Positions 9,164-17,569 of a DNA stretch of 30,091 nucleotides are shown one piece after another. This DNA is from JBOFMT01 sp051658525 (lineage in GTDB: Bacteria > Bacillota_I > Bacilli_A > Erysipelotrichales > Erysipelotrichaceae). Numbering within the stretch: the stretch's first letter is position 1; each line of letters opens with the position of its first letter. Position numbers and translations under genes: made by a program. A model generated the notes under the pieces. The model saw nothing but the letters and a program-made list of their open reading frames with translations, searched no databases and had not been told where the DNA came from. The stretch lies in the NCBI GenBank assembly GCA_051658525.1, contig JBOFMT010000076.1, positions 1 to 30,091 of the forward strand, written 5' to 3'.

Positions 9164-9199
9164 CACGATAACCGGGTACCTTACGTACCCGGATGCGTG
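9164..9199 (+). repeat. RNA hairpin between binding-protein and permease genes
   Basis: CCGGGTAC (9172-9179), loop CTTAC, then GTACCCGG (9185-9192): a perfect 8-bp GC-rich stem. An outer CACG/CGTG pairing (9164-9167 with 9196-9199) can extend it across a small internal loop. No T-tract follows, so it is not a standard terminator. Hairpins at this point in importer operons commonly protect the binding-protein mRNA from 3' decay and keep its level above that of the permeases; that is the likely role here. Confidence 0.7.
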
Positions 9200-9217
9200 T
9201 CATTAGGAGGTATCGAT

Positions 9218-10159
9218 ATGGCATTTGCTCTTCCCATGAAGAAACAAAAAAATAAAAAACGTGGTTCTATGCAAGAGCGAAGAAATCGCGTTGGGCTCTA
9301 TTTCATTATTCCATTTTTAATCGTATTGGGTATCTTTAGTATTTACCCAGTATTTCGAACATTCTTTTTGAGCTTTACATCCTATAAAGGATTTGGTGAT
9401 GCCGATTTTGTTGCTATGGATAATTATCGACGTGTCTTATCAGATCCACTCTTTTGGGGAGCGTTTAAAAATACGATGTATATTTGGGCGATAAATATTG
9501 TGGTACAAATTGGTTTGGCTTTATTGTTGACTGTAATATTTAGTGATATCAAGTATCGTATGAAAGGGATTGGTTTATTTAGAGCCTTATTCTATCTTCC
9601 CAACCTGATAGCCGCAACTTCGGTTGCCTTCCTATTTAATACCTTGTTGGATTGGCGCTTTGGTTCCGTAAACCAAATCTTAATTAAAAGCGGATTGATT
9701 TCTCAAGGGATTGATTGGTTGGGCCAACCAGGTTCTGCGCAATTTGTTGTGGCGATCATTGGTGCTTGGATGTGGTTTGGTAGTACTTTTATTATGTTAA
9801 TGGCAGGCGTACAAGGAATTAGTAAAGATTATTTTGAAGCTGCTACGATTGATGGAGCTTCCAGATGGCAAATCTTAAGAAAAATTACCTTGCCATTGTT
9901 AAAACCGATTATGTTGTATGTTGCAATTACTTCATTGATTGGAGGTTTGCAAATGTTTGATATTCCATTCCTTATTTCTGGAGGAACCGGCGCACCGGAT
10001 CGTGCACTGGTAACGGTTGTTGTCTATCTCTATACGATGGCATTTAAGAATCGCCAAGTTGGATATGCAGCTGCGATTGCGTTCATGTTATTTATTATCA
10101 TTGTCTTCTTCTCAATGATTACCTATCGTATCATGTACAAGAAAGACGAGGAGGCTTAG
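9218..10159 (+). CDS. sugar ABC transporter permease 1 (MalF/UgpA type)
   Basis: Inner-membrane permease of a CUT1 importer, 313 residues, with about six membrane segments beginning near residue 25 (VGLYFIIPFLIVLGIFSI). The EAA loop that contacts the ATPase reads EAATIDGASRWQILRKITLP around 205-225. A GTG seven codons upstream (9197) is in frame, but it lies in the intergenic hairpin, and the ATG at 9218 has AGGAGG seven bases upstream, so I chose the ATG. It is followed two bases later by the second permease. Confidence 0.88.
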   Translation: MAFALPMKKQKNKKRGSMQERRNRVGLYFIIPFLIVLGIFSIYPVFRTFFLSFTSYKGFGDADFVAMDNYRRVLSDPLFWGAFKNTMYIWAINIVVQIGLALLLTVIFSDIKYRMKGIGLFRALFYLPNLIAATSVAFLFNTLLDWRFGSVNQILIKSGLISQGIDWLGQPGSAQFVVAIIGAWMWFGSTFIMLMAGVQGISKDYFEAATIDGASRWQILRKITLPLLKPIMLYVAITSLIGGLQMFDIPFLISGGTGAPDRALVTVVVYLYTMAFKNRQVGYAAAIAFMLFIIIVFFSMITYRIMYKKDEEA

Positions 10160-10161
10160 GT

Positions 10162-10989
10162 ATGGCAACAAACATCAAACGTTCGATTTTATATGCGTTT
10201 ATCATTGCATTGAGTCTTATTTGCTTAGCCCCATTTGTGATTATGATCCTCAATGCAACTCGAACAGGGCAAGAAATTATGACCGGATTCAAGTTTGTCA
10301 TTGGAGATGCTCTTTTGCAAAACTGGGATACCGTAATTAAAAACCTACCAATATTTAGTGGGTTATGGAACTCCCTTTATATCGCAGTGTTATGTACGGT
10401 TTTAACTGCATATTTCTCTGCCTTAACCGCGTATGGTTTTGCATTTTTTAAATTTAAGTGGAACAAACCTATTTTCGCAATGATATTAATCTTGATGATG
10501 GTTCCAGCACAACTTGGGCTATTGGGATTTTATGATTTGATCAATAAAATGGGTTTGGTAAACAGTTATATTCCTTTGATCATTCCAGCAATTGCAGTAC
10601 CAGGTACCGTATTCTTTCTCCGTCAATACGTAAAAACCGTTTTACCACCCTCCGTACTTGATGCAGCACGTATTGATGGAGCGAGTGAATTAGGTATCTT
10701 CCATCGCATTGTATTACCAATCATGGGGCCAGGAATTGCCACGATTTCCATTGGAGCCTTTATTGGCTCTTGGAACAGTTACTTGCTTCCATTGGTAATT
10801 TTAAACGATCAAAAGAAATTTACGTTACCACTCTTGATTGCTTCTATGAATTCAGTCACCGATATTACAAAAAATCAAGGTGCAATATATTTAGCCTTGG
10901 CAATTTCGGTGATTCCGATTTTGATTGTATTTGCTTTTTTCTCAAAATATATTATATCTTCTATTTCAGCAGGAGCAGTCAAAGAATAA
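10162..10989 (+). CDS. sugar ABC transporter permease 2 (MalG/UgpE type)
   Basis: Second permease subunit, 275 residues, with six predicted membrane segments; the first is about residues 8-32. The EAA-type loop reads DAARIDGASELGIFHRIVLP near 168-188. It follows permease 1 with a GAGGAGG ribosome binding site inside that gene's end. No ATPase gene follows: a terminator does. As in many Gram-positive CUT1 systems, a shared MsmX/UgpC-type ATPase encoded elsewhere probably drives the importer (established for the family, inferred here). Confidence 0.88.
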   Translation: MATNIKRSILYAFIIALSLICLAPFVIMILNATRTGQEIMTGFKFVIGDALLQNWDTVIKNLPIFSGLWNSLYIAVLCTVLTAYFSALTAYGFAFFKFKWNKPIFAMILILMMVPAQLGLLGFYDLINKMGLVNSYIPLIIPAIAVPGTVFFLRQYVKTVLPPSVLDAARIDGASELGIFHRIVLPIMGPGIATISIGAFIGSWNSYLLPLVILNDQKKFTLPLLIASMNSVTDITKNQGAIYLALAISVIPILIVFAFFSKYIISSISAGAVKE

Positions 10990-10993
10990 CAAG

Positions 10994-11015
10994 CAGTATC
11001 CCTTGGGATACTTTT
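10994..11015 (+). terminator. intrinsic terminator after the importer genes
   Basis: AGTATCC (10994-11000), loop CTTG, GGATACT (11005-11011), then a T run to 11015. It separates the importer from the sensing genes. Confidence 0.8.
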
Positions 11016-11094
11016 TGTGCGTTGCGGTAGCAAGACACGATTACCTTGTTTGTGTAAAATAGGATTAGGTGTATGTTAAAAACAAAAAGTGTTG

Positions 11095-11100
11095 TACAAT
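11095..11100 (+). promoter_or_regulatory. possible -10 box for the sensing operon
   Basis: TACAAT at 11095-11100 lies 82 bases before the lipoprotein start and downstream of the terminator at 10994. No convincing -35 box is present. The 17-base motif seen before the enzymes and importer is absent here, so these three genes may be expressed independently at a low level. Confidence 0.3.
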
Positions 11101-11182
11101 AAGAAAACACGAGAAACTTGAAAATTGGTATTTGGGGAAGTACAGTAGATTCAATACAAGGGAAATATAGGGGGGGAATAGA

Positions 11183-12775
11183 ATGAAACGATGGCGAATC
11201 GTGATTGCTGCAATGCTTTTGTTGAGCGGATGTAGCAATCAAATACAAGGGGAGCTAGTACAAGGTGGTGAACCGGCATGGAAGACACAAAACAAGGAAG
11301 AAATTACCTTGCAATGGTATGTAAATTCTTCCTGGTTTAGTACACCGTGGGGAAACAATGCAGTATCAAAGAAAATTACTGAAGATACAGGGGTCTCGAT
11401 TGATTTTATGGTGCCAACGGGTTCGGAAACTACGGCGTTGGATGCTTTAATCACGGGAGATAATCTGCCGGATTTGATTACGCTTGGATGGTGGGAGCCA
11501 CAGGTTGACTTGATGGTTGAACAAGATATGGTGTATGCACTCAATGAATTGGCAGACACGCACGATCCATACTTTTGGAAGGTTGGAAATAGTGATAGTT
11601 TGGATTGGTATACCAAGGAAGATGGAAATGTTTATGGTTATCCTAATTCTTCTTTATCACCTAAAGATTATGAAACTCATGTTAATATCCCTAGTAACCA
11701 AACTTTTTTAGTGCGTAAAGACATCTATGAAGCCATCGGTTCACCGGATATGACAACACCTGCGGGCTTTCAACAAGCATTAAGAGATGCCTTAGAACAA
11801 TTTCCAGAGGTGAATGGACAACCACTATTACCCTTTGGAAGTCACGAATTTACAGAAATCGGAAATGATAGCTTTGATAAGTTTTTGATGAATTTTTTAG
11901 CGATACCATATGAAGAAAACGGTCAGTTTTATGATCGTTATATCGATGAAGAATATAAAGTTTGGTTGAATGTATTTCGAGAACTTTACCAAGAAGGGTT
12001 GTTAACCAAAGATATCTTTTTTGATAAACGAAATCAAGTGAGTGAAAAAATAGCAGAGGGACGTTATTTTGCACTGCTGTATCAATATACGGATATGCAA
12101 GATCAACAAAAGTACTTATATGATCACGCTCCTGAACAAGTGTATATTGCTGTCGATGGACCTAAAAATAGTAAACAAGATGATCCAACTCTTACCAGTA
12201 GTAGTTTGGATGGTTGGATGGTGACCATGATATCAAAGAAAACAGCTTATCCAGAACGAGCAATAGCTTTGTTATCTTATTTGATTAGTGATGAGGGGCA
12301 AAAGTTATTGTATTTGGGGATAGAAGATGAAATGTATACACTAGAAGAGGAACGTTTGTTGTTAACAGATGAGGTGAAAGAAATCTTAGCTAGGGACCGT
12401 GTTACTTATGTTGAGCGCTATGGTGCAGATAATACCTATTGGATGTTGCAAGATTTAGGAAAACAAATGCAATGGAAACAACCGCTAGAAGCACCAATGG
12501 AACAACTAGAAGCTTGGACCTATCCTTATGTTTCCTATAGTGGACAGTATAATATTCGCTTTCCCTATGGAAGTGAAGAAGCGCAAATAGGTATTGCTAT
12601 CAATACCTTATGGGCACAAACATTGCCGACGCTACTATTAGCACCAAGCAAAGAACAGTTTGATACGATATATGATAGCTTTGTGAAAAAGCGTGAAGCA
12701 CTCGGATATGAGCAGTATATGTTAGAAAGTACCAGACAAATGCAACAAGCGAAACTGCGCTTGGGGATGCAATAA
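11183..12775 (+). CDS. orphan extracellular solute-binding lipoprotein (LplA type)
   Basis: A second binding lipoprotein, 530 residues, longer than and different from the one at 7834. The signal ends in the lipobox LLSGC with Cys17. The mature part (LQWYVNSSWFSTPWG near 43-57, TALDALITGDNLPDLI near 83-98) is typical of the 500-550 residue LplA/YtcQ-like proteins. It has no permease genes of its own: the next gene begins two bases after its stop and encodes the sensor kinase. Two jobs are possible. It may be a second receptor for the upstream permeases, or it may present the sugar to the kinase as the outer part of a three-component sensor, as described for XylFII-LytS type systems. The operon position favours the second, but the sequence cannot decide. 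The ribosome binding site is a run of G just upstream. Confidence 0.82.
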   Translation: MKRWRIVIAAMLLLSGCSNQIQGELVQGGEPAWKTQNKEEITLQWYVNSSWFSTPWGNNAVSKKITEDTGVSIDFMVPTGSETTALDALITGDNLPDLITLGWWEPQVDLMVEQDMVYALNELADTHDPYFWKVGNSDSLDWYTKEDGNVYGYPNSSLSPKDYETHVNIPSNQTFLVRKDIYEAIGSPDMTTPAGFQQALRDALEQFPEVNGQPLLPFGSHEFTEIGNDSFDKFLMNFLAIPYEENGQFYDRYIDEEYKVWLNVFRELYQEGLLTKDIFFDKRNQVSEKIAEGRYFALLYQYTDMQDQQKYLYDHAPEQVYIAVDGPKNSKQDDPTLTSSSLDGWMVTMISKKTAYPERAIALLSYLISDEGQKLLYLGIEDEMYTLEEERLLLTDEVKEILARDRVTYVERYGADNTYWMLQDLGKQMQWKQPLEAPMEQLEAWTYPYVSYSGQYNIRFPYGSEEAQIGIAINTLWAQTLPTLLLAPSKEQFDTIYDSFVKKREALGYEQYMLESTRQMQQAKLRLGMQ

Positions 12776-12776
12776 T

Positions 12777-14597
12777 ATGGTTCGCATTAACACAACACGA
12801 ATAGAAACAACAATTGCTCAACTTTCAAAAAGGATAAAGATTGGTCAAATGTTTACCTTGTTTATTTTTGTTGGTGTATTTGTTCCTGTTTGCTTTCTTT
12901 ATCAGTTTTTATTTCAAAGTATGAATGAATTGCTTCTAGATAATAAGAAAATAGAGTTACAACACGAATTTGAACAGATGACATCAAGAATTGAAAAAAC
13001 AAATGAGATGACGATGATGGTAACGCAGTTGTTAATGAATAATACCAACATCAATGCCTATTTGTCGATGTTAGCACAAGGGCAAGAAATTCCGTTAGAA
13101 CTTCTAAGTAGTGTCTATGAAAATGAAGTATCCGCAATTGAAAAAATCGTGCTATCCAATCCTAATTTGCATCAAGTTCGAATCTTTATTAATCAAGAGC
13201 AAGTGATGGAAATGGTGCCGGTATTTTATCAACGTGAGCGTCTGCAATCACAGCACGTTGCACTCGATGCAAACCAACAAAGCCAATGGGTCATCAATTA
13301 TACCGATGAAATTTTTCCTAAGCATATCGCAAATCCTACCCCTCATGTTATGGGGCTGTTTACCAAAATAAACGATATCCAAGGCAATGAAATTGGAGTG
13401 ATTGAGGTTTCTGTCTTAATGAAAGATGTATTTCCTGAATTTTTCCAAACATCGGCCTATAAGAAAAACATGATGTATTATCAAGATACCTTATATTATG
13501 ATTCAGGTCAAAGCAATGATGTAACCATCTATTTGGATGATATTTTAAGAAGTGTAGATATTTCACAGCCCAAAGAGAGCTTGCAAGAAGTTTATTTGCG
13601 GGCTGAAGGTTTTTTTGTAAGTAGCAGTCAACTTCGTATGAGTGATGCTAGTATAATTCAGGTGGTATCCATGCAAGAGGTAACGTTGCAGGTAAATGAA
13701 TGGGGCATGTATTTTGCAATTGCGCTATTGTTTACTGGACTCTTGTTGTTACTTATTATTCATACGTTGGTGAAAATGATCTTACAGCGATTCTATACGA
13801 TTTCGAGTTTGGTACAAAAGGTACAAGATGGGAACATCAATGATCGATTACAGGACCTAGGTGGAGATGAAGTTGGTGTATTAGGAAAACAGATCAACTT
13901 GATGTTGGATCGCAATACTAGATTAATGAAAGAAAGTATCAATGGGGAAGTATTGAAGAAAAACTCAGAAATACGAGCCCTACAAAATCAAATCAATGCT
14001 CACTTTATTTATAATGTTTTAGAATCGATTAAAATGATGGCGGAGATTGACGAAAAGTACGAGATCTCTGATGCGATTACCTCATTGGGAAAACTACTTC
14101 GTTATAGTATGAAGTGGACACATAGTGAAGTGAGTGTCAAGGAAGAAATTCAATATATTCAAAACTATTTGTCTTTACTTAATCTTCGTTATGAATATAC
14201 CATTTCATTACACTTAGAGATTGAACCCAGTCAATACTTACAAAAGATACCTAAGATGAGTCTACAACCTATCGTAGAAAATGCGGTGATCCATGGAATT
14301 GAAGATGTTGCTATGGATTCGATGATCAGTGTAAGAGCAAAAGAACAAGGGGATGATTTTTTGATTGAGATTGCTGATTATGGCAAGGGAATGAGTGAAG
14401 TACAAATTGATGAGCTTTACGATAAAATTTCTGGTGAAATTGAAACCAGTGGTGGATCCGGAAATGGGATTGGATTAAAAAATGTCCAGGACCGGATTCA
14501 TATTGCTTATGGTGATACCTATGGCTTAACAGTTGCTTCCAGTGTGGGTCAATATACAAAGGTAATCATGAAAATACCAAAGAAAAGAGGGAGGTAA
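12777..14597 (+). CDS. sensor histidine kinase, YesM/LytS type
   Basis: Membrane histidine kinase of 606 residues, partner of the response regulator encoded four bases downstream. Order: first membrane segment about 25-48; extracellular region about 50-305, of the size of a Cache-type sensor; second membrane segment about 309-335; HAMP linker (about 335-390, ending DRLQDLGGDEVGVLGKQINL); His_kinase domain with the phosphoacceptor His409 in NQINAHFIYNVLESI; then a HATPase with PIVENAVIHGIE (N box) and the G boxes ADYGKGMS and GNGIGLKNV. All key elements are present. It is likely to sense the sugar directly or through the lipoprotein encoded just upstream, from which it is separated by a single base. 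Confidence 0.9.
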   Translation: MVRINTTRIETTIAQLSKRIKIGQMFTLFIFVGVFVPVCFLYQFLFQSMNELLLDNKKIELQHEFEQMTSRIEKTNEMTMMVTQLLMNNTNINAYLSMLAQGQEIPLELLSSVYENEVSAIEKIVLSNPNLHQVRIFINQEQVMEMVPVFYQRERLQSQHVALDANQQSQWVINYTDEIFPKHIANPTPHVMGLFTKINDIQGNEIGVIEVSVLMKDVFPEFFQTSAYKKNMMYYQDTLYYDSGQSNDVTIYLDDILRSVDISQPKESLQEVYLRAEGFFVSSSQLRMSDASIIQVVSMQEVTLQVNEWGMYFAIALLFTGLLLLLIIHTLVKMILQRFYTISSLVQKVQDGNINDRLQDLGGDEVGVLGKQINLMLDRNTRLMKESINGEVLKKNSEIRALQNQINAHFIYNVLESIKMMAEIDEKYEISDAITSLGKLLRYSMKWTHSEVSVKEEIQYIQNYLSLLNLRYEYTISLHLEIEPSQYLQKIPKMSLQPIVENAVIHGIEDVAMDSMISVRAKEQGDDFLIEIADYGKGMSEVQIDELYDKISGEIETSGGSGNGIGLKNVQDRIHIAYGDTYGLTVASSVGQYTKVIMKIPKKRGR

Positions 14598-14600
14598 CAC

Positions 14601-16031
14601 GTGCGTAGAATATTAATTGTAGAAGATGAAAAAATGATTCGAAAAGGATTGCGTGTGATGGTGGAACGTTCTGGTTTTGTTTTTGATGAAATTTTAGAAT
14701 GTCAAAATGGAGAAGAGGCACTGCGTATTCTAACCAATACAAAAATAGATTTATTGTTTACTGATATTCGAATGCCGAAAATGGATGGAATTGCTTTGGT
14801 AAACCAAATGCAAACGATGGTAGATAAACCAATCACCATTGTAATCAGTGGGTTTGATGACTTTAATTATGCGGTAGATATGTTGCGAAATGGGGTTCGA
14901 GAGTATATATTAAAACCAATTGAACGTAAGCAAATATTTGCTGTTTTAGAGAAGGTAGATTTAGAACTAAGAATAAAGGAACAAGAAAGCCTAGCATTAC
15001 AACATAATATGCAAACACAGTTACAATGCTTGATATTTGAGTCTGAATCACATGCTGACGTTTCTCCAACTACACAAAGTATTCATTTGTTGCCACTGTT
15101 TATGTCATCTTATTATCTTGTTGTAAGTCATGCTCCTCTAAGAAATCTTAGTCAAAAATATGAACTTACCGACTTATATGGTCATTGTGTTAGTGTTCTT
15201 CAAGAACATGAGCTGCAATCACTTGATCATTTAGCACAAATTGATGCAGTAGGAGTAAGTTTACCAGCGGTTGGAATAGAAATGTTTCAACAAGCTTATA
15301 TACAGGCGTTACAGGCCCGAAAAGAGGCTTTTTCTAAGCGATTACTTATTCAAATATATGAACAACAATCCCCAACTATAGTTCCGCTACAAGAATCATA
15401 TGAGCAATGTATCGTTTTACTAGGAATGTCAAAACATATGGAAGCACTAGCGATAGTCAAACGAGTCCTCACTCGTGTTGAACAAGGGGACTACCAACCA
15501 GATACAATGTACGAATTTTTTGAACAAATGCACAATTTCTTTGCTAACAATTATCAACATCTTCCAGATATCAAGCCTTGGATTCATGAAGATTTCAATG
15601 TTTATTCCTATGCGACAGCTCAACAACTCTATTTCGCATGTGAACTGTGGATGTGTGAGGTAAGTCAATGCTTGCATCTTGCCTATGATGATTATGAAAA
15701 TAAGCAAAAAATAGAACAGGCACTTAGTTATGTTCAAGAACATTACGCTTCTGGAATTAATATGGCAGTCGTTAGTAATCAAGTATCAATGAACTATACT
15801 TTATTTTCAACCGTTTTTAAATTGTATACGGGTAAGAGTTTTGTTAAGGTACTACAGGAAACCCGATTGGAGGCTTCAAAAAAGTTGTTAACAGATACAG
15901 AATTAAAAGTATTTGAAATTAGTGAGCAAGTTGGATTTGTAGATGAAAAGCACTTTATGAAACTATTCAAAGCACATACTGGGATATCACCAAGTGAATA
16001 TCGGAAGGTACAAGTCTTGAAAGGATCATAA
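14601..16031 (+). CDS. AraC-type response regulator, YesN family
   Basis: Two-component response regulator of 476 residues. The receiver (1-120) has the acidic pair Glu8-Asp9, the phosphorylated Asp55 in LLFTDIRMPKMDG and Lys106 in YILKPIE. A poorly conserved middle (about 125-365) is usual for this family. The C-terminal 100 residues are an AraC/XylS DNA-binding domain with two helix-turn-helix units; the second reads FEISEQVGFVDEKHFMKLFK. The start is GTG with GGGAGG seven bases upstream. It probably activates the enzyme and importer operons through the motif at 556 and 7720. A terminator follows. Confidence 0.9.
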   Translation: MRRILIVEDEKMIRKGLRVMVERSGFVFDEILECQNGEEALRILTNTKIDLLFTDIRMPKMDGIALVNQMQTMVDKPITIVISGFDDFNYAVDMLRNGVREYILKPIERKQIFAVLEKVDLELRIKEQESLALQHNMQTQLQCLIFESESHADVSPTTQSIHLLPLFMSSYYLVVSHAPLRNLSQKYELTDLYGHCVSVLQEHELQSLDHLAQIDAVGVSLPAVGIEMFQQAYIQALQARKEAFSKRLLIQIYEQQSPTIVPLQESYEQCIVLLGMSKHMEALAIVKRVLTRVEQGDYQPDTMYEFFEQMHNFFANNYQHLPDIKPWIHEDFNVYSYATAQQLYFACELWMCEVSQCLHLAYDDYENKQKIEQALSYVQEHYASGINMAVVSNQVSMNYTLFSTVFKLYTGKSFVKVLQETRLEASKKLLTDTELKVFEISEQVGFVDEKHFMKLFKAHTGISPSEYRKVQVLKGS

Positions 16032-16040
16032 ATGAGATAG

Positions 16041-16078
16041 AAAAGTACAAGATGTTTAAAATATACTTGTGCTTTTTT
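16041..16078 (+). terminator. intrinsic terminator after the response regulator
   Basis: AAGTACAAG pairs with CTTGTGCTT (one G-U) around a 14-base AT-rich loop and runs into a T-tract. It marks the end of the carbohydrate locus. Confidence 0.75.
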
Positions 16079-16141
16079 GTGATTTGATACAATACCATAA
16101 GTTAAAATAAGCTAACATTAAGTAGAAAAGGGGTAATATAT

Positions 16142-16998
16142 ATGTGGATGGTATTTGCGTTTGGTGCAACTTTTTTTTGCTGGACTAACGAGTATCTTGT
16201 AAAAGATAGGAATTAAACATACGGTAGTAGTCTTGCTACAGCAATGCGTACGGTTGTCGTATTTCTGTTTGCTTGGCTCATGGTAGGTGTTGTTGGTTCT
16301 TTTGAACAAATAAAAATACGCTCATCAACAACGTTACTATTTTTAGTGTTATCTCGACTTGCAACGGGTGCATCTTGGTTATGTTACCTTAAAGCGTTAC
16401 AACTTGGAAATATCAATCAAGTAATAGCGGTTGATAAACTAAGTGTTGTCTTAACGATTCTTCTAAGTTTAATCTTGTTTCAAGAAGCAGTATCCAGTTT
16501 TCGTTTATCGGGCTTTGCGGAATCCTGATTGGAACTTAGTGGATGGTGGAACCAAAAGCGGATCACTCACAAGCAAAGGATAAAAAATAGCTGTGGTATG
16601 CACTTGCAAGTGTTATCTTTGCTAGCCTTACAACTATCTTAGGAAAAACTGGTATTGTGGGTGTAGAAAGTAATTTAGGTACCGCAATTCGTACTTCTGT
16701 GGTTCTTGTTATGGCTTGGGGTATTGTCTTTGGCACGAAAAAACACCATGCAATTGTAAACGTTAGCGCAAGAGATTATCTTTTTTTATGCTTATCGGGA
16801 CTAGCGACTGGAGCATCTTGGCTTTGCTTTTATCGAGCTTTGCAACTAGGCCCTGCAAGCTTGATTGTACCAATTGATAAATTGAGTATTGTGTTTGCGG
16901 TTGGCTTTGGATATTTTTGCTTTGGTGAGCGTTTGAGTAAAAAAGCAACGATAGGACTAGCGCTGTTAGTGTTAGGGACACTTGTTATGTTATTGTAA
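16142..16998 (+). pseudogene. EamA/DMT-family transporter, broken
   Basis: Remnant of a small-molecule transporter of the EamA (drug/metabolite) family. The usual two repeats are both visible: LATGASWLCYLKALQLG in the first half and LATGASWLCFYRALQLG in the second. The coding frame is destroyed in many places. There is an apparent extra T in the T8 run at 16171-16178, an in-frame TAA at 16200, an apparent one-base loss near 16221 (restoring frame before ATG 16244), another loss near 16514 (stop TGA at 16526), and TAG codons at 16537 and 16588 in the frame of the second half. The longest open pieces are 16244-16528 and 16657-16998. The full span is 857 bases, about 285 codons, a normal EamA length. 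No single sequencing error could explain this, so it is a decayed gene. Confidence 0.88.
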
Positions 16999-17018
16999 GA
17001 ACCTTAGGGTTCTTTTTT
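16997..17018 (+). terminator. intrinsic terminator after the pseudogene
   Basis: AAGAACC-TTA-GGGTTCTT followed by T residues, overlapping the old stop codon. It is still intact although the gene is not. Confidence 0.75.
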
Positions 17019-17019
17019 C

Positions 17020-17050
17020 TTGACCTAAAGTGGGCTTTAGGGTGTATGCT
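17020..17050 (+). promoter_or_regulatory. MerR-type promoter of the flavodoxin gene
   Basis: -35 TTGACC (17020-17025) and -10 TATGCT (17045-17050) are separated by 19 bp, too long for normal sigma-A use. Inside lies a perfect dyad, CCTAAAG (17024-17030), TGGG, CTTTAGG (17035-17041). A long spacer holding a dyad is the known architecture of MerR-family promoters, where the regulator twists the DNA to align the boxes. No MerR gene is in this window. Confidence 0.7.
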
Positions 17051-17090
17051 TTGTTTAACATCTTAAATATGTAGGGAAGGGAACCAAATT

Positions 17091-17564
17091 ATGAAAAAAA
17101 TACTAATTGCTTATTTTAGTGCGAGTGGTACCACACGAAGCGTAGCTAACCACGTGGCAAAACTAATGAACGCTACATTATATGAAATTGAACCAGAAGT
17201 ACCATACACACATCTAGATTTAGATTGGCAAAATGATACTTCAAGAAGCAGCTTGGAGATGCAAGATAAAGCTTCACGTCCAGTGATTCAACATGTTTCA
17301 CTTGATTTACGTGAATACGATACTATCATCATCGGTTTTCCTATCTGGTGGTATCAAGCTCCGACCATCATCAACACCTTTTTAGAACATGTAGATTGTT
17401 CAAATAAAACAATCTATCCGTTTGGTACGTCAATGGGAAGTGGGTATGGAAAAAGCAATCTTTATCTAGCATCCTCTTTGCCACAATCGACAAAGTTAAT
17501 GGAAGGGCGTATCTTGAGTAAGAGAACAACGGTGCATGAACTACTTGAATGGATCGACGAATAA
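17091..17564 (+). CDS. flavodoxin-type FMN protein
   Basis: Small flavodoxin-fold protein, 157 residues. It has the FMN phosphate loop FSASGTTRS (residues 9-17), the 82-91 loop GFPIWWYQAP that flanks the isoalloxazine ring in this subgroup, and a third loop GTSMGSGYGKS (about 112-122). It would carry electrons or act as a small NAD(P)H-dependent flavin reductase; the partner is unknown. It stands alone between two terminators, behind a MerR-type promoter, which suggests induction by reactive electrophiles, redox stress or metals. Start ATG with GGGAAGGG upstream. Confidence 0.88.
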   Translation: MKKILIAYFSASGTTRSVANHVAKLMNATLYEIEPEVPYTHLDLDWQNDTSRSSLEMQDKASRPVIQHVSLDLREYDTIIIGFPIWWYQAPTIINTFLEHVDCSNKTIYPFGTSMGSGYGKSNLYLASSLPQSTKLMEGRILSKRTTVHELLEWIDE

Positions 17565-17569
17565 ACAGT

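Noticed and set aside
10770..11030. 86-codon + strand frame across the end of permease 2 and the terminator
   Set aside because: It mostly overlaps permease 2 in another frame, runs through the terminator hairpin and has no ribosome binding site.
11032..11048. AGACACGATTACC as a third copy of the regulator motif
   Set aside because: Only GACAC matches, the rest differs, and the distance to TACAAT at 11095 is 63 bases and not 47-48.
16171..16178. Programmed frameshifting at the T8 run in the EamA gene
   Set aside because: A slippery run could support it alone, but there are further shifts and three in-frame stops downstream, so decay is simpler.
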